This document shows positions 54,918 through 63,720 of a stretch of 64,000 nucleotides of DNA, in pieces; position 1 is the first letter of the stretch; each line of letters starts with the position of its first letter. Source of the stretch: Aliirhizobium wenxiniae (lineage in GTDB: Bacteria; Pseudomonadota; Alphaproteobacteria; Rhizobiales; Rhizobiaceae); assembly GCF_019511445.1 (NCBI RefSeq), contig NZ_JAEUAN010000003.1, forward strand, positions 186,001 through 250,000. The letters run 5' to 3'. The translations under genes and the position numbers were made by a program. The notes below the pieces were generated by a model. That model was not told the origin of the DNA. It saw only the letters and a list, made by a program, of their open reading frames with translations, and ran no database searches.

Positions 54918-57900
54918 TTACTTCTTCATCTGCTCCTTGAGGGCAGCGAGCTTGGCGAACGGAGAATCCGGATCGAGCGGCTTTTCCTTGCGCGGCGGCT
55001 TGGCCTCGAAGCGATTGGGCTGATTGTTCTTCTGCCCGCCGCGTTCCGGACGCGGACCACCCTCGTTGCGCTCGCCGCGGAACGGACGATCGCCCTGCGG
55101 ACGCTTATCCCCCCGACGGTCGTTGTTGCGATCGCGACCCTGGCCTTCGCGCTTGTCCTGCTCACCGCCACGGCGGCTGTCACGACGATCGCCATCACGG
55201 CGGCCCTGCGAAGCATTTTCGCCACCGGCATTGCGCTGGCCACCACGATCACCGCCACGGTCTCCACCATGCCCACGACGCTCGCCCTGCGGACGGCCGC
55301 CACGCTGGTTGTTTTCACGGCCACCGCCCGGACGCCACAACAGAACCGGCTTCGGCTCTTCAGCTTCCGCGACAGCTTCAACCGGCGCATCGGCAGATGC
55401 TTCAGCTGCAGCAGGCTCGGAAACGGCTTCTGCCGCAGCGGCTTCGGCAACAGCTTCCGTCGTCGTTTCCGGCTGGGCTTCCGCAGTTTCGGTCTCAGCG
55501 TCTGCCGTCTCTTCAGCGACAGGTGCGTCCGCCGAAGCGGTCTCATCTGTAACTGCGGATGCTGCGGCAGGCGCTTGGGCAGCCAGATAGGCCTGAGCCT
55601 CTTCCGCCGTCACGCTGTCGGCGCGATAGCCGAGACCCTTGAGGATTTCTTCCATATCGTCCGGTGTTGCACCAAGGATCGACAGCATGGCCGTCGTCGT
55701 GGTGAAGCGGCGACCGTCATAGGCGCCTTCCGGACGCGGCGTCGCACCCGGCTTCCACTGCAGCAGCGGACGGATTAGATCGGCGAGACGCTCGAGAATA
55801 TCGACGCGCACCGCACGCTTTCCGAGGAAACGGAAACCGGCAAGCTTGTAGAACATTCGCTCATAGGACGGATCGGCAACCACCGACGTACGTCCTGCGG
55901 CAAGCGCCGGAATAAGATCGCCGTAGCCCGGCTTGTCGAGACCGTCATTCTTCAGCGCCCAGAGCAGCGTGATGAGTTCGGCCGGAGCCGGCTTCAACAA
56001 CGCCGGCATGAAGACGTGGTAGGCGCCGAAACGGATGCCATAGCGGCGCATCGAAGCGCGAGCGTCCTGATCCAGGGATTTCACATCATCGGCAACATCA
56101 CGGCGGAACAGAACGCCGAGATTTTCGACGATCTGGAACGCCAGGCCCTTTGCGAGACCCTGCAGATCTTCAGCACGCGACAGGTCGTCGAGCGGCTTCA
56201 GAACGGTTGCAATGTGATGATTGACGAAGCGCTCGATACGAGCGGCCACGTGTTCGCGGGCATTGCCGGTCAACTGTTCGTCCGACAGCAGGATGACGCG
56301 CGGACGCATGACATGGTCGCTTGCCGCAAGACGGGCAACCGGATCGCCGAGCCAGCGCACGAAGCCATCGGACCCGAGGGCGAGATCGTTATTGCCTGAC
56401 GCGTAAAGACGGGCGGCGCGCGCCTCGAACTCCAGCGCAAGCGCCTTCTGTGCGGCGGCCTGAACAGCCTTGGCATCCGGTCCTTCGGTCCCCGAGACCG
56501 GAGTAAAGCGGAATCCCGCCAACTGTCCGACGTGATGTCCTTCGACAAACACATCGCCATTCACACTGATTTCTGCTTCCAGCATCGCATTCTCTCTTAG
56601 GCGCCTCATGAGCACAGATGTCCTGCGATCAACAAAGCGTTTCGTCAACCTTTCATGTAGCGCGTCCGACAACCTATCCTCGATTTCCCGTGTCTTTTCT
56701 TGCCAGTGTGTCGGATCGGCAAGCCAACCGGGTCGGTTTGACACATAGGTCCAGGTTCTGATCTGCGCGATTCGGGCAGATAGGGTATCGATTTCGCCGT
56801 CGGTGCGGTCGGCCCGGCGAACTTGCTCCGACATGAAGTCTTCGTTCACCGTGCCGCGACGCACAAGATCGAAGAAAAGCGTCGAAATGAGGTCCGCATG
56901 CTGCGCGGGCGCAATTCTTCTATAATCGGGAAGCGCGCAGGCATCCCATAACTTTTCCACCCGCTCGGGGCTGCTGACGATATCCTTTACCTCAGGATAG
57001 CGGGACAGATAGTCGAGTGCCTGGCTGTCGGTAGCCGGCAAAGCACGTGTCAGCCCCTGCACCGTCGGATTGGCATCAAGGCTGCGTCGCAACTCGTTCA
57101 GCGACGAAAAATTCAGGTTTTTCGAACGCCACTGCAGCACTTTCACGCTATCGAAGTGATGCCCTTCGATCCGCTCCACCAATTCATCATCGAACGGCGC
57201 GACCTGCCCGGTGACCCCGAACGTCCCGTCACGAAGATGCCGCCCGGCGCGCCCGGCAATCTGCGCCATTTCGGCAGGGTTGAGATTGCGGAACTGGTAT
57301 CCGTCGAATTTCCGGTCCTGCGCAAAGGCGACATGGTCAACATCGAGATTGAGACCCATGCCGATCGCGTCGGTTGCGACCAGATATTCGACATCACCTT
57401 CCTGATAGAGACCGACCTGGGCATTGCGGGTGCGTGGGCTGAGCGCTCCGAGCACGACAGCCGCTCCGCCGCGCTGACGGCGGATCAATTCGGCGATCGC
57501 ATAAACCTCGTCGGCAGAAAACGCGACGATCGCGGTTCGCTGCGGCAGGCGCGTGATCTTTTTCTGGCCGGCATAAAAGAGTTGGGACAGGCGAGGTCGC
57601 TCGACGATCGTGATACCCGGCAGAAGATTTTCGAGGATAGGCCGCATGGTGGCGGCCCCGAGCAGAAGAGTCTCGTCACGGCCGCGTAAGTGCAGGATAC
57701 GATCGGTAAAGATATGTCCGCGCTCGAGATCCCCGGCAAGCTGCACCTCGTCGATCGCAACGAAGGAGGCCTTCGTCTCGCGCGGCATCGCTTCCACGGT
57801 GCAAACCGAGTAGCGCGCCATATGCGGGGTGATCTTTTCTTCGCCGGTGATCAGCGCAACATTGTGATGCCCGACCTTTTCCACCAGTCGCGTATAGACT

Positions 57901-58049
57901 TCACGCGCAAGCAGCCGAAGCGGCAGGCCGATCACACCGGATCCATGCGCCACCATGCGCTCGATCGCGTAATGGGTCTTGCCGGTATTGGTGGGTCCAA
58001 GCACGGCGGTTACGCCACGCCCGCTAAAAATCATGGGCTGAGAATTCAA
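54918..58049 (-). CDS. Suv3-like DExH RNA helicase with acidic/RG-rich tail
   Basis: A 1043-residue helicase resembling mitochondrial Suv3 and the alpha-proteobacterial family often annotated only as helicase. Walker A GPTNTGKT is at 18-25, the Walker B variant DEVQ at 100-103, and motif VI reads QIAGRAGRH. Domains after the motor (about 330-840) match the Suv3 pattern loosely. Residues about 850-925 are Ala/Glu/Pro-rich and 925-1040 are Arg/Gly/Asp/Asn-rich (GGDRGGDRGGQRNAGG), a likely disordered RNA-binding tail. The next gene is the S4-domain protein six bases downstream. Confidence 0.88.
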   Translation of the reverse strand: MNSQPMIFSGRGVTAVLGPTNTGKTHYAIERMVAHGSGVIGLPLRLLAREVYTRLVEKVGHHNVALITGEEKITPHMARYSVCTVEAMPRETKASFVAIDEVQLAGDLERGHIFTDRILHLRGRDETLLLGAATMRPILENLLPGITIVERPRLSQLFYAGQKKITRLPQRTAIVAFSADEVYAIAELIRRQRGGAAVVLGALSPRTRNAQVGLYQEGDVEYLVATDAIGMGLNLDVDHVAFAQDRKFDGYQFRNLNPAEMAQIAGRAGRHLRDGTFGVTGQVAPFDDELVERIEGHHFDSVKVLQWRSKNLNFSSLNELRRSLDANPTVQGLTRALPATDSQALDYLSRYPEVKDIVSSPERVEKLWDACALPDYRRIAPAQHADLISTLFFDLVRRGTVNEDFMSEQVRRADRTDGEIDTLSARIAQIRTWTYVSNRPGWLADPTHWQEKTREIEDRLSDALHERLTKRFVDRRTSVLMRRLRENAMLEAEISVNGDVFVEGHHVGQLAGFRFTPVSGTEGPDAKAVQAAAQKALALEFEARAARLYASGNNDLALGSDGFVRWLGDPVARLAASDHVMRPRVILLSDEQLTGNAREHVAARIERFVNHHIATVLKPLDDLSRAEDLQGLAKGLAFQIVENLGVLFRRDVADDVKSLDQDARASMRRYGIRFGAYHVFMPALLKPAPAELITLLWALKNDGLDKPGYGDLIPALAAGRTSVVADPSYERMFYKLAGFRFLGKRAVRVDILERLADLIRPLLQWKPGATPRPEGAYDGRRFTTTTAMLSILGATPDDMEEILKGLGYRADSVTAEEAQAYLAAQAPAAASAVTDETASADAPVAEETADAETETAEAQPETTTEAVAEAAAAEAVSEPAAAEASADAPVEAVAEAEEPKPVLLWRPGGGRENNQRGGRPQGERRGHGGDRGGDRGGQRNAGGENASQGRRDGDRRDSRRGGEQDKREGQGRDRNNDRRGDKRPQGDRPFRGERNEGGPRPERGGQKNNQPNRFEAKPPRKEKPLDPDSPFAKLAALKEQMKK

Positions 58050-58527
58050 AGCGAAGTTCCGCGTCTAACCAACGTCAGGCGAAGTTTTCGCCCAAAGTTC
58101 GAGAACACATGGCGACGCATCGCGACAAACGCAAGAAGAAAGACGTTGGAAGCGGTTGAAAACCGGGCCTGCCCGCGCTTTGGAACAAACGCGAACGAAT
58201 CGGCGACGAATCGAAGACTCGCGGGATTCATGCTCCGTTCTCACAACATATAGGCATCCGACAGAGACAAGCACTCCATATTGTGTTCATGCCCAATCCG
58301 CGATGATTCCCGATCAAAATGCCTGGAGGACTCGCATTGCCTGAAGAGTCAATTGCCGGCGACTCGAGATTTTTTCGGTGATCACAATTCGTCTGCATCG
58401 TCCGACGCCCTTTAACAGCCGGTAACAAGGAGTGAGAACAAGGACTTCGCGACCAACGGAACAAATGTTTCACAATCACGTTCTCACCGCAAATTCATCC
58501 TGGCTTCAGGAAAGCGGAGATAAGCAC
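58050..58527. other. Intergenic region between helicase and DUF3309 gene
   Basis: This 478-bp divergent region holds the helicase promoter and the EcfG-type promoter at 58458-58482. I see no tRNA, riboswitch or convincing gene in the remainder; short open frames present lack ribosome sites and similarity. Confidence 0.5.
58458..58482 (+). promoter_or_regulatory. EcfG/RpoE2-type promoter of DUF3309 gene
   Basis: GGAAC at 58458-58462, 16 bases, then CGTT at 58479-58482: an exact consensus match. The start would be near 58490, about 38 bases before the ATG at 58528. Confidence 0.75.
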
Positions 58528-58683
58528 ATGCTCGGAACGGTCCTACTCGTAATTCTCATCCTGCTCCTTATCGGCGCCTTGCCGAATTGGGGTCACAGCC
58601 GGAACTGGGGCTACGGACCGTCCGGAGGCTTGGGTCTCGTCGTTCTTATCATCATCATCCTGCTTTTGATGGGCAGGATCTGA
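58528..58683 (+). CDS. DUF3309 family small membrane protein
   Basis: A 51-residue hydrophobic protein (MLGTVLLVILILLLIGALPNW, then HSRNWGYGPSGGLGLVVLII) with two membrane segments around a Gly/Tyr/Trp loop, matching DUF3309. Function unknown. It is common in alpha-proteobacteria and often belongs to the general stress regulon. GGAG nine bases before the ATG, and the upstream EcfG promoter, support the start and regulation. The glycine-zipper lipoprotein gene follows 32 bases later. Confidence 0.85.
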   Translation: MLGTVLLVILILLLIGALPNWGHSRNWGYGPSGGLGLVVLIIIILLLMGRI

Positions 58684-58715
58684 CCAATTAACGTGGAAGG
58701 GAAGGAAACCGAGCA

Positions 58716-58970
58716 ATGAAAAAGATCATGCTGATCGCCGCACTTGTCGGCACTCTCGCATCGTGCACCTCGACTGAAAAGGGAACGGCCATTGGCGCCG
58801 GATCCGGCGCACTGATCGGCGGTGCAGTGACCAACAGCTGGGGCGGCGCAGCAATCGGCGCTGTTGGCGGCGGCCTGATTGGCGCAGCAATCGGCGAATC
58901 TCAGAAGCGTAACGGCTACTGCGTCTATCGCGATCGTTATGGCCGCACCTACGAAGCACGTTGCCGCTAA
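58716..58970 (+). CDS. Glycine-zipper lipoprotein
   Basis: An 84-residue outer-membrane-type lipoprotein: leader MKKIMLIAALVGTLASC with lipobox LASC (Cys17), then a glycine zipper AIGAGSGALIGGAVTNSWGG and AIGAVGGGLIGAAIG, and a C-terminal CVYRDRYGRTYEARC segment with two cysteines that may form a disulfide. Similar small proteins are called YMGG-like or Omp25-associated; the function is unknown. It probably shares the stress-type promoter of the DUF3309 gene. Confidence 0.87.
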   Translation: MKKIMLIAALVGTLASCTSTEKGTAIGAGSGALIGGAVTNSWGGAAIGAVGGGLIGAAIGESQKRNGYCVYRDRYGRTYEARCR

Positions 58971-58995
58971 GCGGTTTGCTTCAAAAAATTGTCGA

Positions 58996-59033
58996 GGCCG
59001 GGATCGCTATCGTGATCCCGGCCTTTTCTGTTT
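58996..59033 (+). terminator. Intrinsic terminator after glycine-zipper lipoprotein
   Basis: GGCCGGGATC-gctatc-GTGATCCCGGCC followed by TTTTCTGTTT lies 26 bases after the stop. It ends the rightward transcript and precedes the convergent phaB. Confidence 0.87.
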
Positions 59034-59048
59034 CAGCTTGCCCAGTAT

Positions 59049-59780
59049 TCAGCTTGCCATGTACTGGCCGCCATTGGCAGTCAGCGTCGAGCCTGTAATG
59101 AAGCCTGCATCGTCGGATGCCAGAAACACCACACAGCGGGCAATTTCCTCCGGCTTACCAAGTCGCCCGACCGGGATATGCGGCAGAATCTTTTCCTCCA
59201 GCACGTTTTGCGGAATAGCTTTTACCATGTCCGTCTCCGTATAACCGGGGCAGATCGCATTGACCGTGATATTGCGCGATGCGCCCTCGAGCGCCAGCGC
59301 CTTGGTGAACCCGAGGTCGCCCGCCTTCGCCGCAGCATAATTGGCCTGGCCCAACTGGCCCTTCTGGCCGTTGATCGAGGATATGCTGATGATCCGGCCA
59401 AAGCCGCGCTCCCGCATGCCCGGCCAGACGGGATGGGTCATGTTGAACAGACCGGTGAGATTGGTGGCGATCACCGCATTCCACTGCTGCGGCGTCATGC
59501 GATGGAACATGTTGTCCCGCGCAATTCCGGCATTGTTTACCAGAACATCGATCGGACCGAGATGCTTTTCGACCGTCTCGACCCCGACGACGCAGGCGTC
59601 GTAATCCGACACATCCCACTTGAACACCGGAATGCCGGTCTCCTCGTGAAATTGCGAAGCCCTCTCGTCATTGCCGTGATAACTCGCGGCCACCCGATAT
59701 CCGGCATCCTTCAACGCGCTCGAAACCGCAGCGCCGATGCCGCGCGTACCACCTGAAACGAGAGCCACACGCCCCATCAC
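59049..59780 (-). CDS. phaB: Acetoacetyl-CoA reductase
   Basis: PhaB/PhbB reduces acetoacetyl-CoA to (R)-3-hydroxybutyryl-CoA with NADPH for polyhydroxybutyrate. The 243-residue SDR enzyme has the cofactor motif GGTRGIG, NNAG in the middle, and the catalytic Ser-Tyr-Lys in ISSINGQKGQLGQANYAAAK. The C terminus ITGSTLTANGGQYMAS is characteristic. ATG at 59780 or 59777 (tandem). It lies 29 bases downstream of phaA in the same direction. The synthase phaC is not in this window. Confidence 0.95.
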   Translation of the reverse strand: MMGRVALVSGGTRGIGAAVSSALKDAGYRVAASYHGNDERASQFHEETGIPVFKWDVSDYDACVVGVETVEKHLGPIDVLVNNAGIARDNMFHRMTPQQWNAVIATNLTGLFNMTHPVWPGMRERGFGRIISISSINGQKGQLGQANYAAAKAGDLGFTKALALEGASRNITVNAICPGYTETDMVKAIPQNVLEEKILPHIPVGRLGKPEEIARCVVFLASDDAGFITGSTLTANGGQYMAS

Positions 59781-59809
59781 TCTTCCTTTTCTTTAAACGT
59801 GCACGGTGT

Positions 59810-60991
59810 TCAAGGACGTTCCAGGCACATGGCGACACCCATGCCGCCTCCGATGCACAGCGTCGCAAGGCCCCTTGCTGATCCACGCCGCTTCATTTCG
59901 AACAACAAAGTGTTGAGAATACGGGCGCCGGAGGCACCGATCGGATGGCCGATGGCAATTGCCCCGCCATTGACGTTGACGATCGACGGATCAAGGCCGA
60001 GATCGCGAACCACCGCGCAGCTCTGCGCTGCAAATGCTTCATTCGCTTCGATCAGGTCGAGATCCGCGATCTTCCAGCCGGCTTTCGCCAGCGCCTTGCG
60101 TGATGCCGGGATCGGTCCCGTTCCCATGATCTGCGGATCCACACCCGCCGTTGCCCAGGACGCGATACGCGCGAGCGGCTCGATACCCCGGTGATTGGCT
60201 TCCTCCTCCGTCATCAGCACGACTGCGGCCGCACCGTCATTGATCCCGGACGCATTGCCGGCCGTCACCGTCCCGTCCTTGTCGAAAGCCGGGCGAAGCT
60301 TCGCCATCAGCTCGAGCGTCGCGCCGGCGCGGATATATTCGTCCTGATCGACCGTGACGTCGCCCTTTTTGCCTCGGATGACGAAAGGCAGGATTTCGTC
60401 CCGGAATCGCCCGGCCGCCTGCGCGGCCTCGGCCTTGTTCTGCGAGGAGACCGCATATTCATCCTGGTCGTCACGGGAAAGCTGCCATTGACGGGCGATG
60501 TTTTCCGCCGTGATCCCCATGTGATAACCGTGGAATGCGTCGGTCAGGCCGTCCTTCAGCATCGTATCGACCATCTTGAAATCGCCCATCTTCACGCCGG
60601 AGCGCAGATGCGCGCAATGCGGCGCCATGGACATCGATTCCTGCCCGCCGGCAACGATGATCTTCGCATCACCAAGCACGATCTGCTGCATGCCGAGCGC
60701 AACGGCACGCAAGCCCGATCCGCAAAGCTGGTTGACACCCCAGGCAGTCGCCTCCTGCGGCACGCCGGCCTTCATCGCCGCCTGACGTGCAGGGTTCTGC
60801 CCCTCGCCTGCCGGCAGGACCTGACCGAGGATGACCTCATCCACCTCACGCACCTCGACACCGGCTCGCGCCAGCGCTCCCTTGATAACAAGCGCGCCGA
60901 GTTCATGCGCTGGCACGCTTGCAAAGGCGCCATTGAAGGAGCCGACAGCGGTACGCCCCGCAGCGGCGATGACGATTGAGGGATTGGGCAT
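59810..60991 (-). CDS. phaA: Acetyl-CoA acetyltransferase (beta-ketothiolase)
   Basis: PhaA condenses two acetyl-CoA to acetoacetyl-CoA. The 393-residue thiolase has the nucleophile C90 in [11 protein letters not shown], the segment [21 protein letters not shown] with catalytic His, and the second Cys in [12 protein letters not shown]. It forms a phaA-phaB operon transcribed leftward, divergent from the regulator phaR. Confidence 0.96.
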   Translation of the reverse strand: MPNPSIVIAAAGRTAVGSFNGAFASVPAHELGALVIKGALARAGVEVREVDEVILGQVLPAGEGQNPARQAAMKAGVPQEATAWGVNQLCGSGLRAVALGMQQIVLGDAKIIVAGGQESMSMAPHCAHLRSGVKMGDFKMVDTMLKDGLTDAFHGYHMGITAENIARQWQLSRDDQDEYAVSSQNKAEAAQAAGRFRDEILPFVIRGKKGDVTVDQDEYIRAGATLELMAKLRPAFDKDGTVTAGNASGINDGAAAVVLMTEEEANHRGIEPLARIASWATAGVDPQIMGTGPIPASRKALAKAGWKIADLDLIEANEAFAAQSCAVVRDLGLDPSIVNVNGGAIAIGHPIGASGARILNTLLFEMKRRGSARGLATLCIGGGMGVAMCLERP

Positions 60992-61067
60992 CTATTTCCT
61001 CCGGATGTGTTGGCCGGACACTGGCAAAGCTCGCTCAAGGTGTCAAATGGACGCAAGAAGGACCAAC

Positions 61068-61087
61068 TTGACGCTATTTGCTGCGCA
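61068..61087. promoter_or_regulatory. Possible PhaR operator in phaA-phaR promoter region
   Basis: TGCTGCGCA at 61079-61087 fits TGC-N3-GCA, the motif reported for PhaR of Paracoccus denitrificans. It lies just after TTGACG (61068-61073), a possible -35 element of phaR, so binding would block transcription. This is a short motif and the call is tentative. Confidence 0.35.
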
Positions 61088-61209
61088 ACACGATTTTCGT
61101 CGCGCCGCACAAAAACATTGTCTCAAGCCATGGTTGGGCTTACATTTCCGATTGGGAGAAGGGCGTTTGCCCGAAAAATCATAAGCTCGATGCTGTGGGA
61201 GGCAAAGCT

Positions 61210-61791
61210 ATGGCGAAAGCCGAAGGCGAGACGATAATCAAGAAATACGCCAACCGGCGGCTGTATAACACCGGCACCAGCACCTATGTCACCCTGGAGG
61301 ATCTCGCCAAGATGGTGAAGAAGGGTGAGGTTTTTGCGGTGCAGGATGCAAAGACCGGCGAGGACATCACCCATTCGGTTCTGACGCAGATCATCTTCGA
61401 GCAGGAATCCAAGACCGGAAACACGCTTCTGCCTGTTTCATTCCTGCGGCAGCTGATTTCCTTTTACGGCGACCAGATGCAGATGGTGGTGCCGACCTTC
61501 CTTGAACAGTCGATGCATGCCTTTACCGAGCAGCAGGTGCAGATGCGCGAGCAGATGACACGCGCCTTCGGTGAAACACCGCTCGCCAAGAATTTCCAGG
61601 CGCCGATGCAGATGATGGAAGATCAGGTGCGGCGCAACACGGAAATGTTCCGTCAGGCCATGCAGATGTTCGCGCCCTATTCCGCACCACCGGCAAGTCC
61701 CGCACCGAAAAAGGCGGAAGCCCGTGATATCGACGAGTTGAAGGAGCAGCTGCGCAATCTCCAGAGCCGGCTGGACAGTCTCGGCGCCTGA
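61210..61791 (+). CDS. phaR: Polyhydroxyalkanoate synthesis repressor PhaR (AniA)
   Basis: PhaR (AniA in Rhizobium) senses PHB granules and represses phasin and carbon-storage genes. The 193-residue product has the N-terminal DNA-binding domain (IIKKYANRRLYNTGTSTYVTLEDL) and the PHB-accumulation regulatory domain (VLTQIIFEQESKTGNTLLPVSFLRQLI), with a coiled-coil C terminus. The ATG at 61210 follows GGGAGG; a longer in-frame start upstream is not supported. It is divergent from phaAB. Confidence 0.94.
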   Translation: MAKAEGETIIKKYANRRLYNTGTSTYVTLEDLAKMVKKGEVFAVQDAKTGEDITHSVLTQIIFEQESKTGNTLLPVSFLRQLISFYGDQMQMVVPTFLEQSMHAFTEQQVQMREQMTRAFGETPLAKNFQAPMQMMEDQVRRNTEMFRQAMQMFAPYSAPPASPAPKKAEARDIDELKEQLRNLQSRLDSLGA

Positions 61792-61824
61792 CTTAGCGAC
61801 ATTTAAGAATAGAAATCCACGCAA

Positions 61825-61855
61825 CAAAAAAGCCCGGTCAGACCGGGCTTTAAAG
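61825..61855. terminator. Bidirectional terminator between phaR and rpmF
   Basis: AGCCCGGT-ca-GACCGGGCT at 61831-61849 is flanked by a T run in both directions (AAAAAA on the left, TTTAAAGTTT on the right). It serves rpmF on the minus strand strongly and phaR on the plus strand more weakly. Confidence 0.8.
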
Positions 61856-61875
61856 TTTCTGCTTCAGAAAAACGC

Positions 61876-62061
61876 TTATGCGCTTTCCTTCGGCGTCAGA
61901 ACCTGGCGACCGCGGTACATGCCGGTCTTCAGGTCGATGTGGTGCGGACGGCGAAGTTCGCCGGAATTCTTGTCCTCGACGAACGTCGGGGTAGCCAGCG
62001 CGTCTGCGGAGCGGCGCATACCGCGCTTGGATCGGCTAACTTTTCTCTTTGGTACTGCCAT
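61876..62061 (-). CDS. rpmF: 50S ribosomal protein L32
   Basis: L32 is a small 50S protein. The 61-residue product [20 protein letters not shown] is a textbook start; this is the alpha-proteobacterial form without the C-terminal zinc cysteines. The phaR-rpmF-mtgA neighbourhood is conserved in rhizobia, though here a GST and a 2H-phosphoesterase-like gene are inserted before mtgA. Confidence 0.97.
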   Translation of the reverse strand: MAVPKRKVSRSKRGMRRSADALATPTFVEDKNSGELRRPHHIDLKTGMYRGRQVLTPKESA

Positions 62062-62228
62062 TTGTGTTACTCCACTTCGTGCAAAACGTAATATCCGGCC
62101 TCTGTGAGGCCGAACCCATCACGTCCCGATCTCGGAAATTGGGCTGGCTTATACATGCACGTCAGGGCTTTGACCAGTCCCCACAGGGATTTTTTCGCTG
62201 ATCCGCCGGATTCGGTGAATCACGGCTT

Positions 62229-62891
62229 TCAGGCCTCGTCCGCCGGCACGATCCAGGTCTCGGCAAGTGCTGCCGTTTCCCACGTCCTCCACGCCGGATG
62301 CGCCTTCATCGCCGCCATATAGTCAAGCACCGCCTTGTCGGAGACGAGATCATAGGCCTCGAACCGGTTGACCACTGGCGCAAACATCGCATCCGCCGCC
62401 GAAAATTCTCCGAAAAGATAAGGCCCGCCGGAACGCGCCGTCAGCTCCGTCCAGATCGCCGAAATCCGTGCCACATCTGCATCCACTCCCGCTTGAACAT
62501 CCGCAGGCAGTTCAAGGCGGCGTTTGCTTCGGCGGATATTCATCGGGCAGGCATTACGCAAAGCCCGAAAGCCGGACAGCATCTCCATCGAGACGGCGCG
62601 CGCCATCGCGCGGTGGGCGCGATCCTTCGGCCAGATCACCTTTTCCGGAAAAAGCTCGGCTGCATATTCGATGATCGCAAGCGATTCCCACACGCGAAAC
62701 TCACCATGGTGCAGGCAAGGCACCCGGCCCGTCGGCGAGATTTCCCTGAATTTCGGATTCCCGCCCTCGTCATCGAAGGGGATCAGCACTTCACCGAACG
62801 GCACGCCCGCCGCCGTCAGCGCGATCCATGGCCGAAACGACCAGGACGAATAATTCTTGTTACCGATATAAAGCGTCAGTTCTTCAGTCAT
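62229..62891 (-). CDS. Glutathione S-transferase family protein
   Basis: A 220-residue GST: the thioredoxin-like N-terminal domain includes LTLYIGNKNYSSWSFRPWIA, the conserved TGRVPCLHHGEFRVWESLAI (cis-Pro and Glu-Ser glutathione contacts), and an all-helical C-terminal domain follows. The start at 62891 overlaps the stop of the gene upstream by eight bases, so both are one operon. Substrate unknown; the sequence resembles the YfcG/maleylacetoacetate-isomerase-like group only generally. Confidence 0.9.
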   Translation of the reverse strand: MTEELTLYIGNKNYSSWSFRPWIALTAAGVPFGEVLIPFDDEGGNPKFREISPTGRVPCLHHGEFRVWESLAIIEYAAELFPEKVIWPKDRAHRAMARAVSMEMLSGFRALRNACPMNIRRSKRRLELPADVQAGVDADVARISAIWTELTARSGGPYLFGEFSAADAMFAPVVNRFEAYDLVSDKAVLDYMAAMKAHPAWRTWETAALAETWIVPADEA

Positions 62892-63627
62892 CGATTGTCT
62901 CCATATCCTCCTCGGTATCGAAGACCAGGATTTCGTGGAAATGGTTCATGTCTTCGAAAACGCAGAATGCCGGCGGGGTAAGCTCCAGTTCCGGCACGCG
63001 GCCGGCGATCCTGCCCGGAATGCTATCGAGCATGGACTGCCAAGCCGGCAACGCCGCATCGGAAAGGCGATCGATCGGGTAACCGAATGTGATGTGATAG
63101 ATGTAACTATCGTGATCTGGGTGACGATAGCCGAGCAGGTTGGCAAATGCATCCCGCCAGGCGCGCATGGCTCGCCGGTCTTCCTCGCGTCGCCCCTCGA
63201 CCGTCAGCCCGGCCGGATGGGCACCGGAAACGACCACGCGGAACGGATCGAGCGCCTGAAAGGCCACAAGCCTCTCGGCCATGATCTCGTGCATGTCGTT
63301 GATCGGCGTATCGAGCGGCAGATCGGCCGGCCAGAAACCCGGCTCGCGCCGATACTCGATAATGCCTTGAAACAATGTCATATGCAGACTGGTGATCGGC
63401 GTCAGCAACAACTTGTCGGCTTCCGGCATCTCCAGATAGCCGTCGCGCACATCAACGAGCGCGCGTTCCGTCTCCGAGCCGCTCGCGACATGGCAGACGA
63501 CCGTATTTCCCGGCTCGCGACGAAAGCCACCTCTCTTGCCGTAGCGTGTACCGAGATGGCTCGGCGCGGCCGGATTGTGAGATGCGGCATAATGAAGAAG
63601 TTCGGCAGAAAACTGGTTCTCGGTCAT
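62884..63627 (-). CDS. DUF1868 / 2H phosphoesterase-like protein
   Basis: A 247-residue protein with two His-x-Thr motifs, SLHMTLFQG and YIYHITFGY, spaced as in the 2H phosphoesterase superfamily, which cleaves 2'-3' or 2'-5' phosphodiester or cyclic phosphate bonds in RNA or nucleotides. DUF1868 members have this pattern. The ATG at 63627 has GGA about eight bases away. It precedes the GST gene with an eight-base overlap. RNA end repair or signalling nucleotides are possible substrates; neither is shown. Confidence 0.8.
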   Translation of the reverse strand: MTENQFSAELLHYAASHNPAAPSHLGTRYGKRGGFRREPGNTVVCHVASGSETERALVDVRDGYLEMPEADKLLLTPITSLHMTLFQGIIEYRREPGFWPADLPLDTPINDMHEIMAERLVAFQALDPFRVVVSGAHPAGLTVEGRREEDRRAMRAWRDAFANLLGYRHPDHDSYIYHITFGYPIDRLSDAALPAWQSMLDSIPGRIAGRVPELELTPPAFCVFEDMNHFHEILVFDTEEDMETIDD

Positions 63628-63720
63628 GGCTATCGTCCGGATCAACTCGATATCCGAGCTTCTATGTCATCGATAAGACTGACGCATGACGCCGCCTGTT
63701 TCCAACGACAAGTTCCGATC

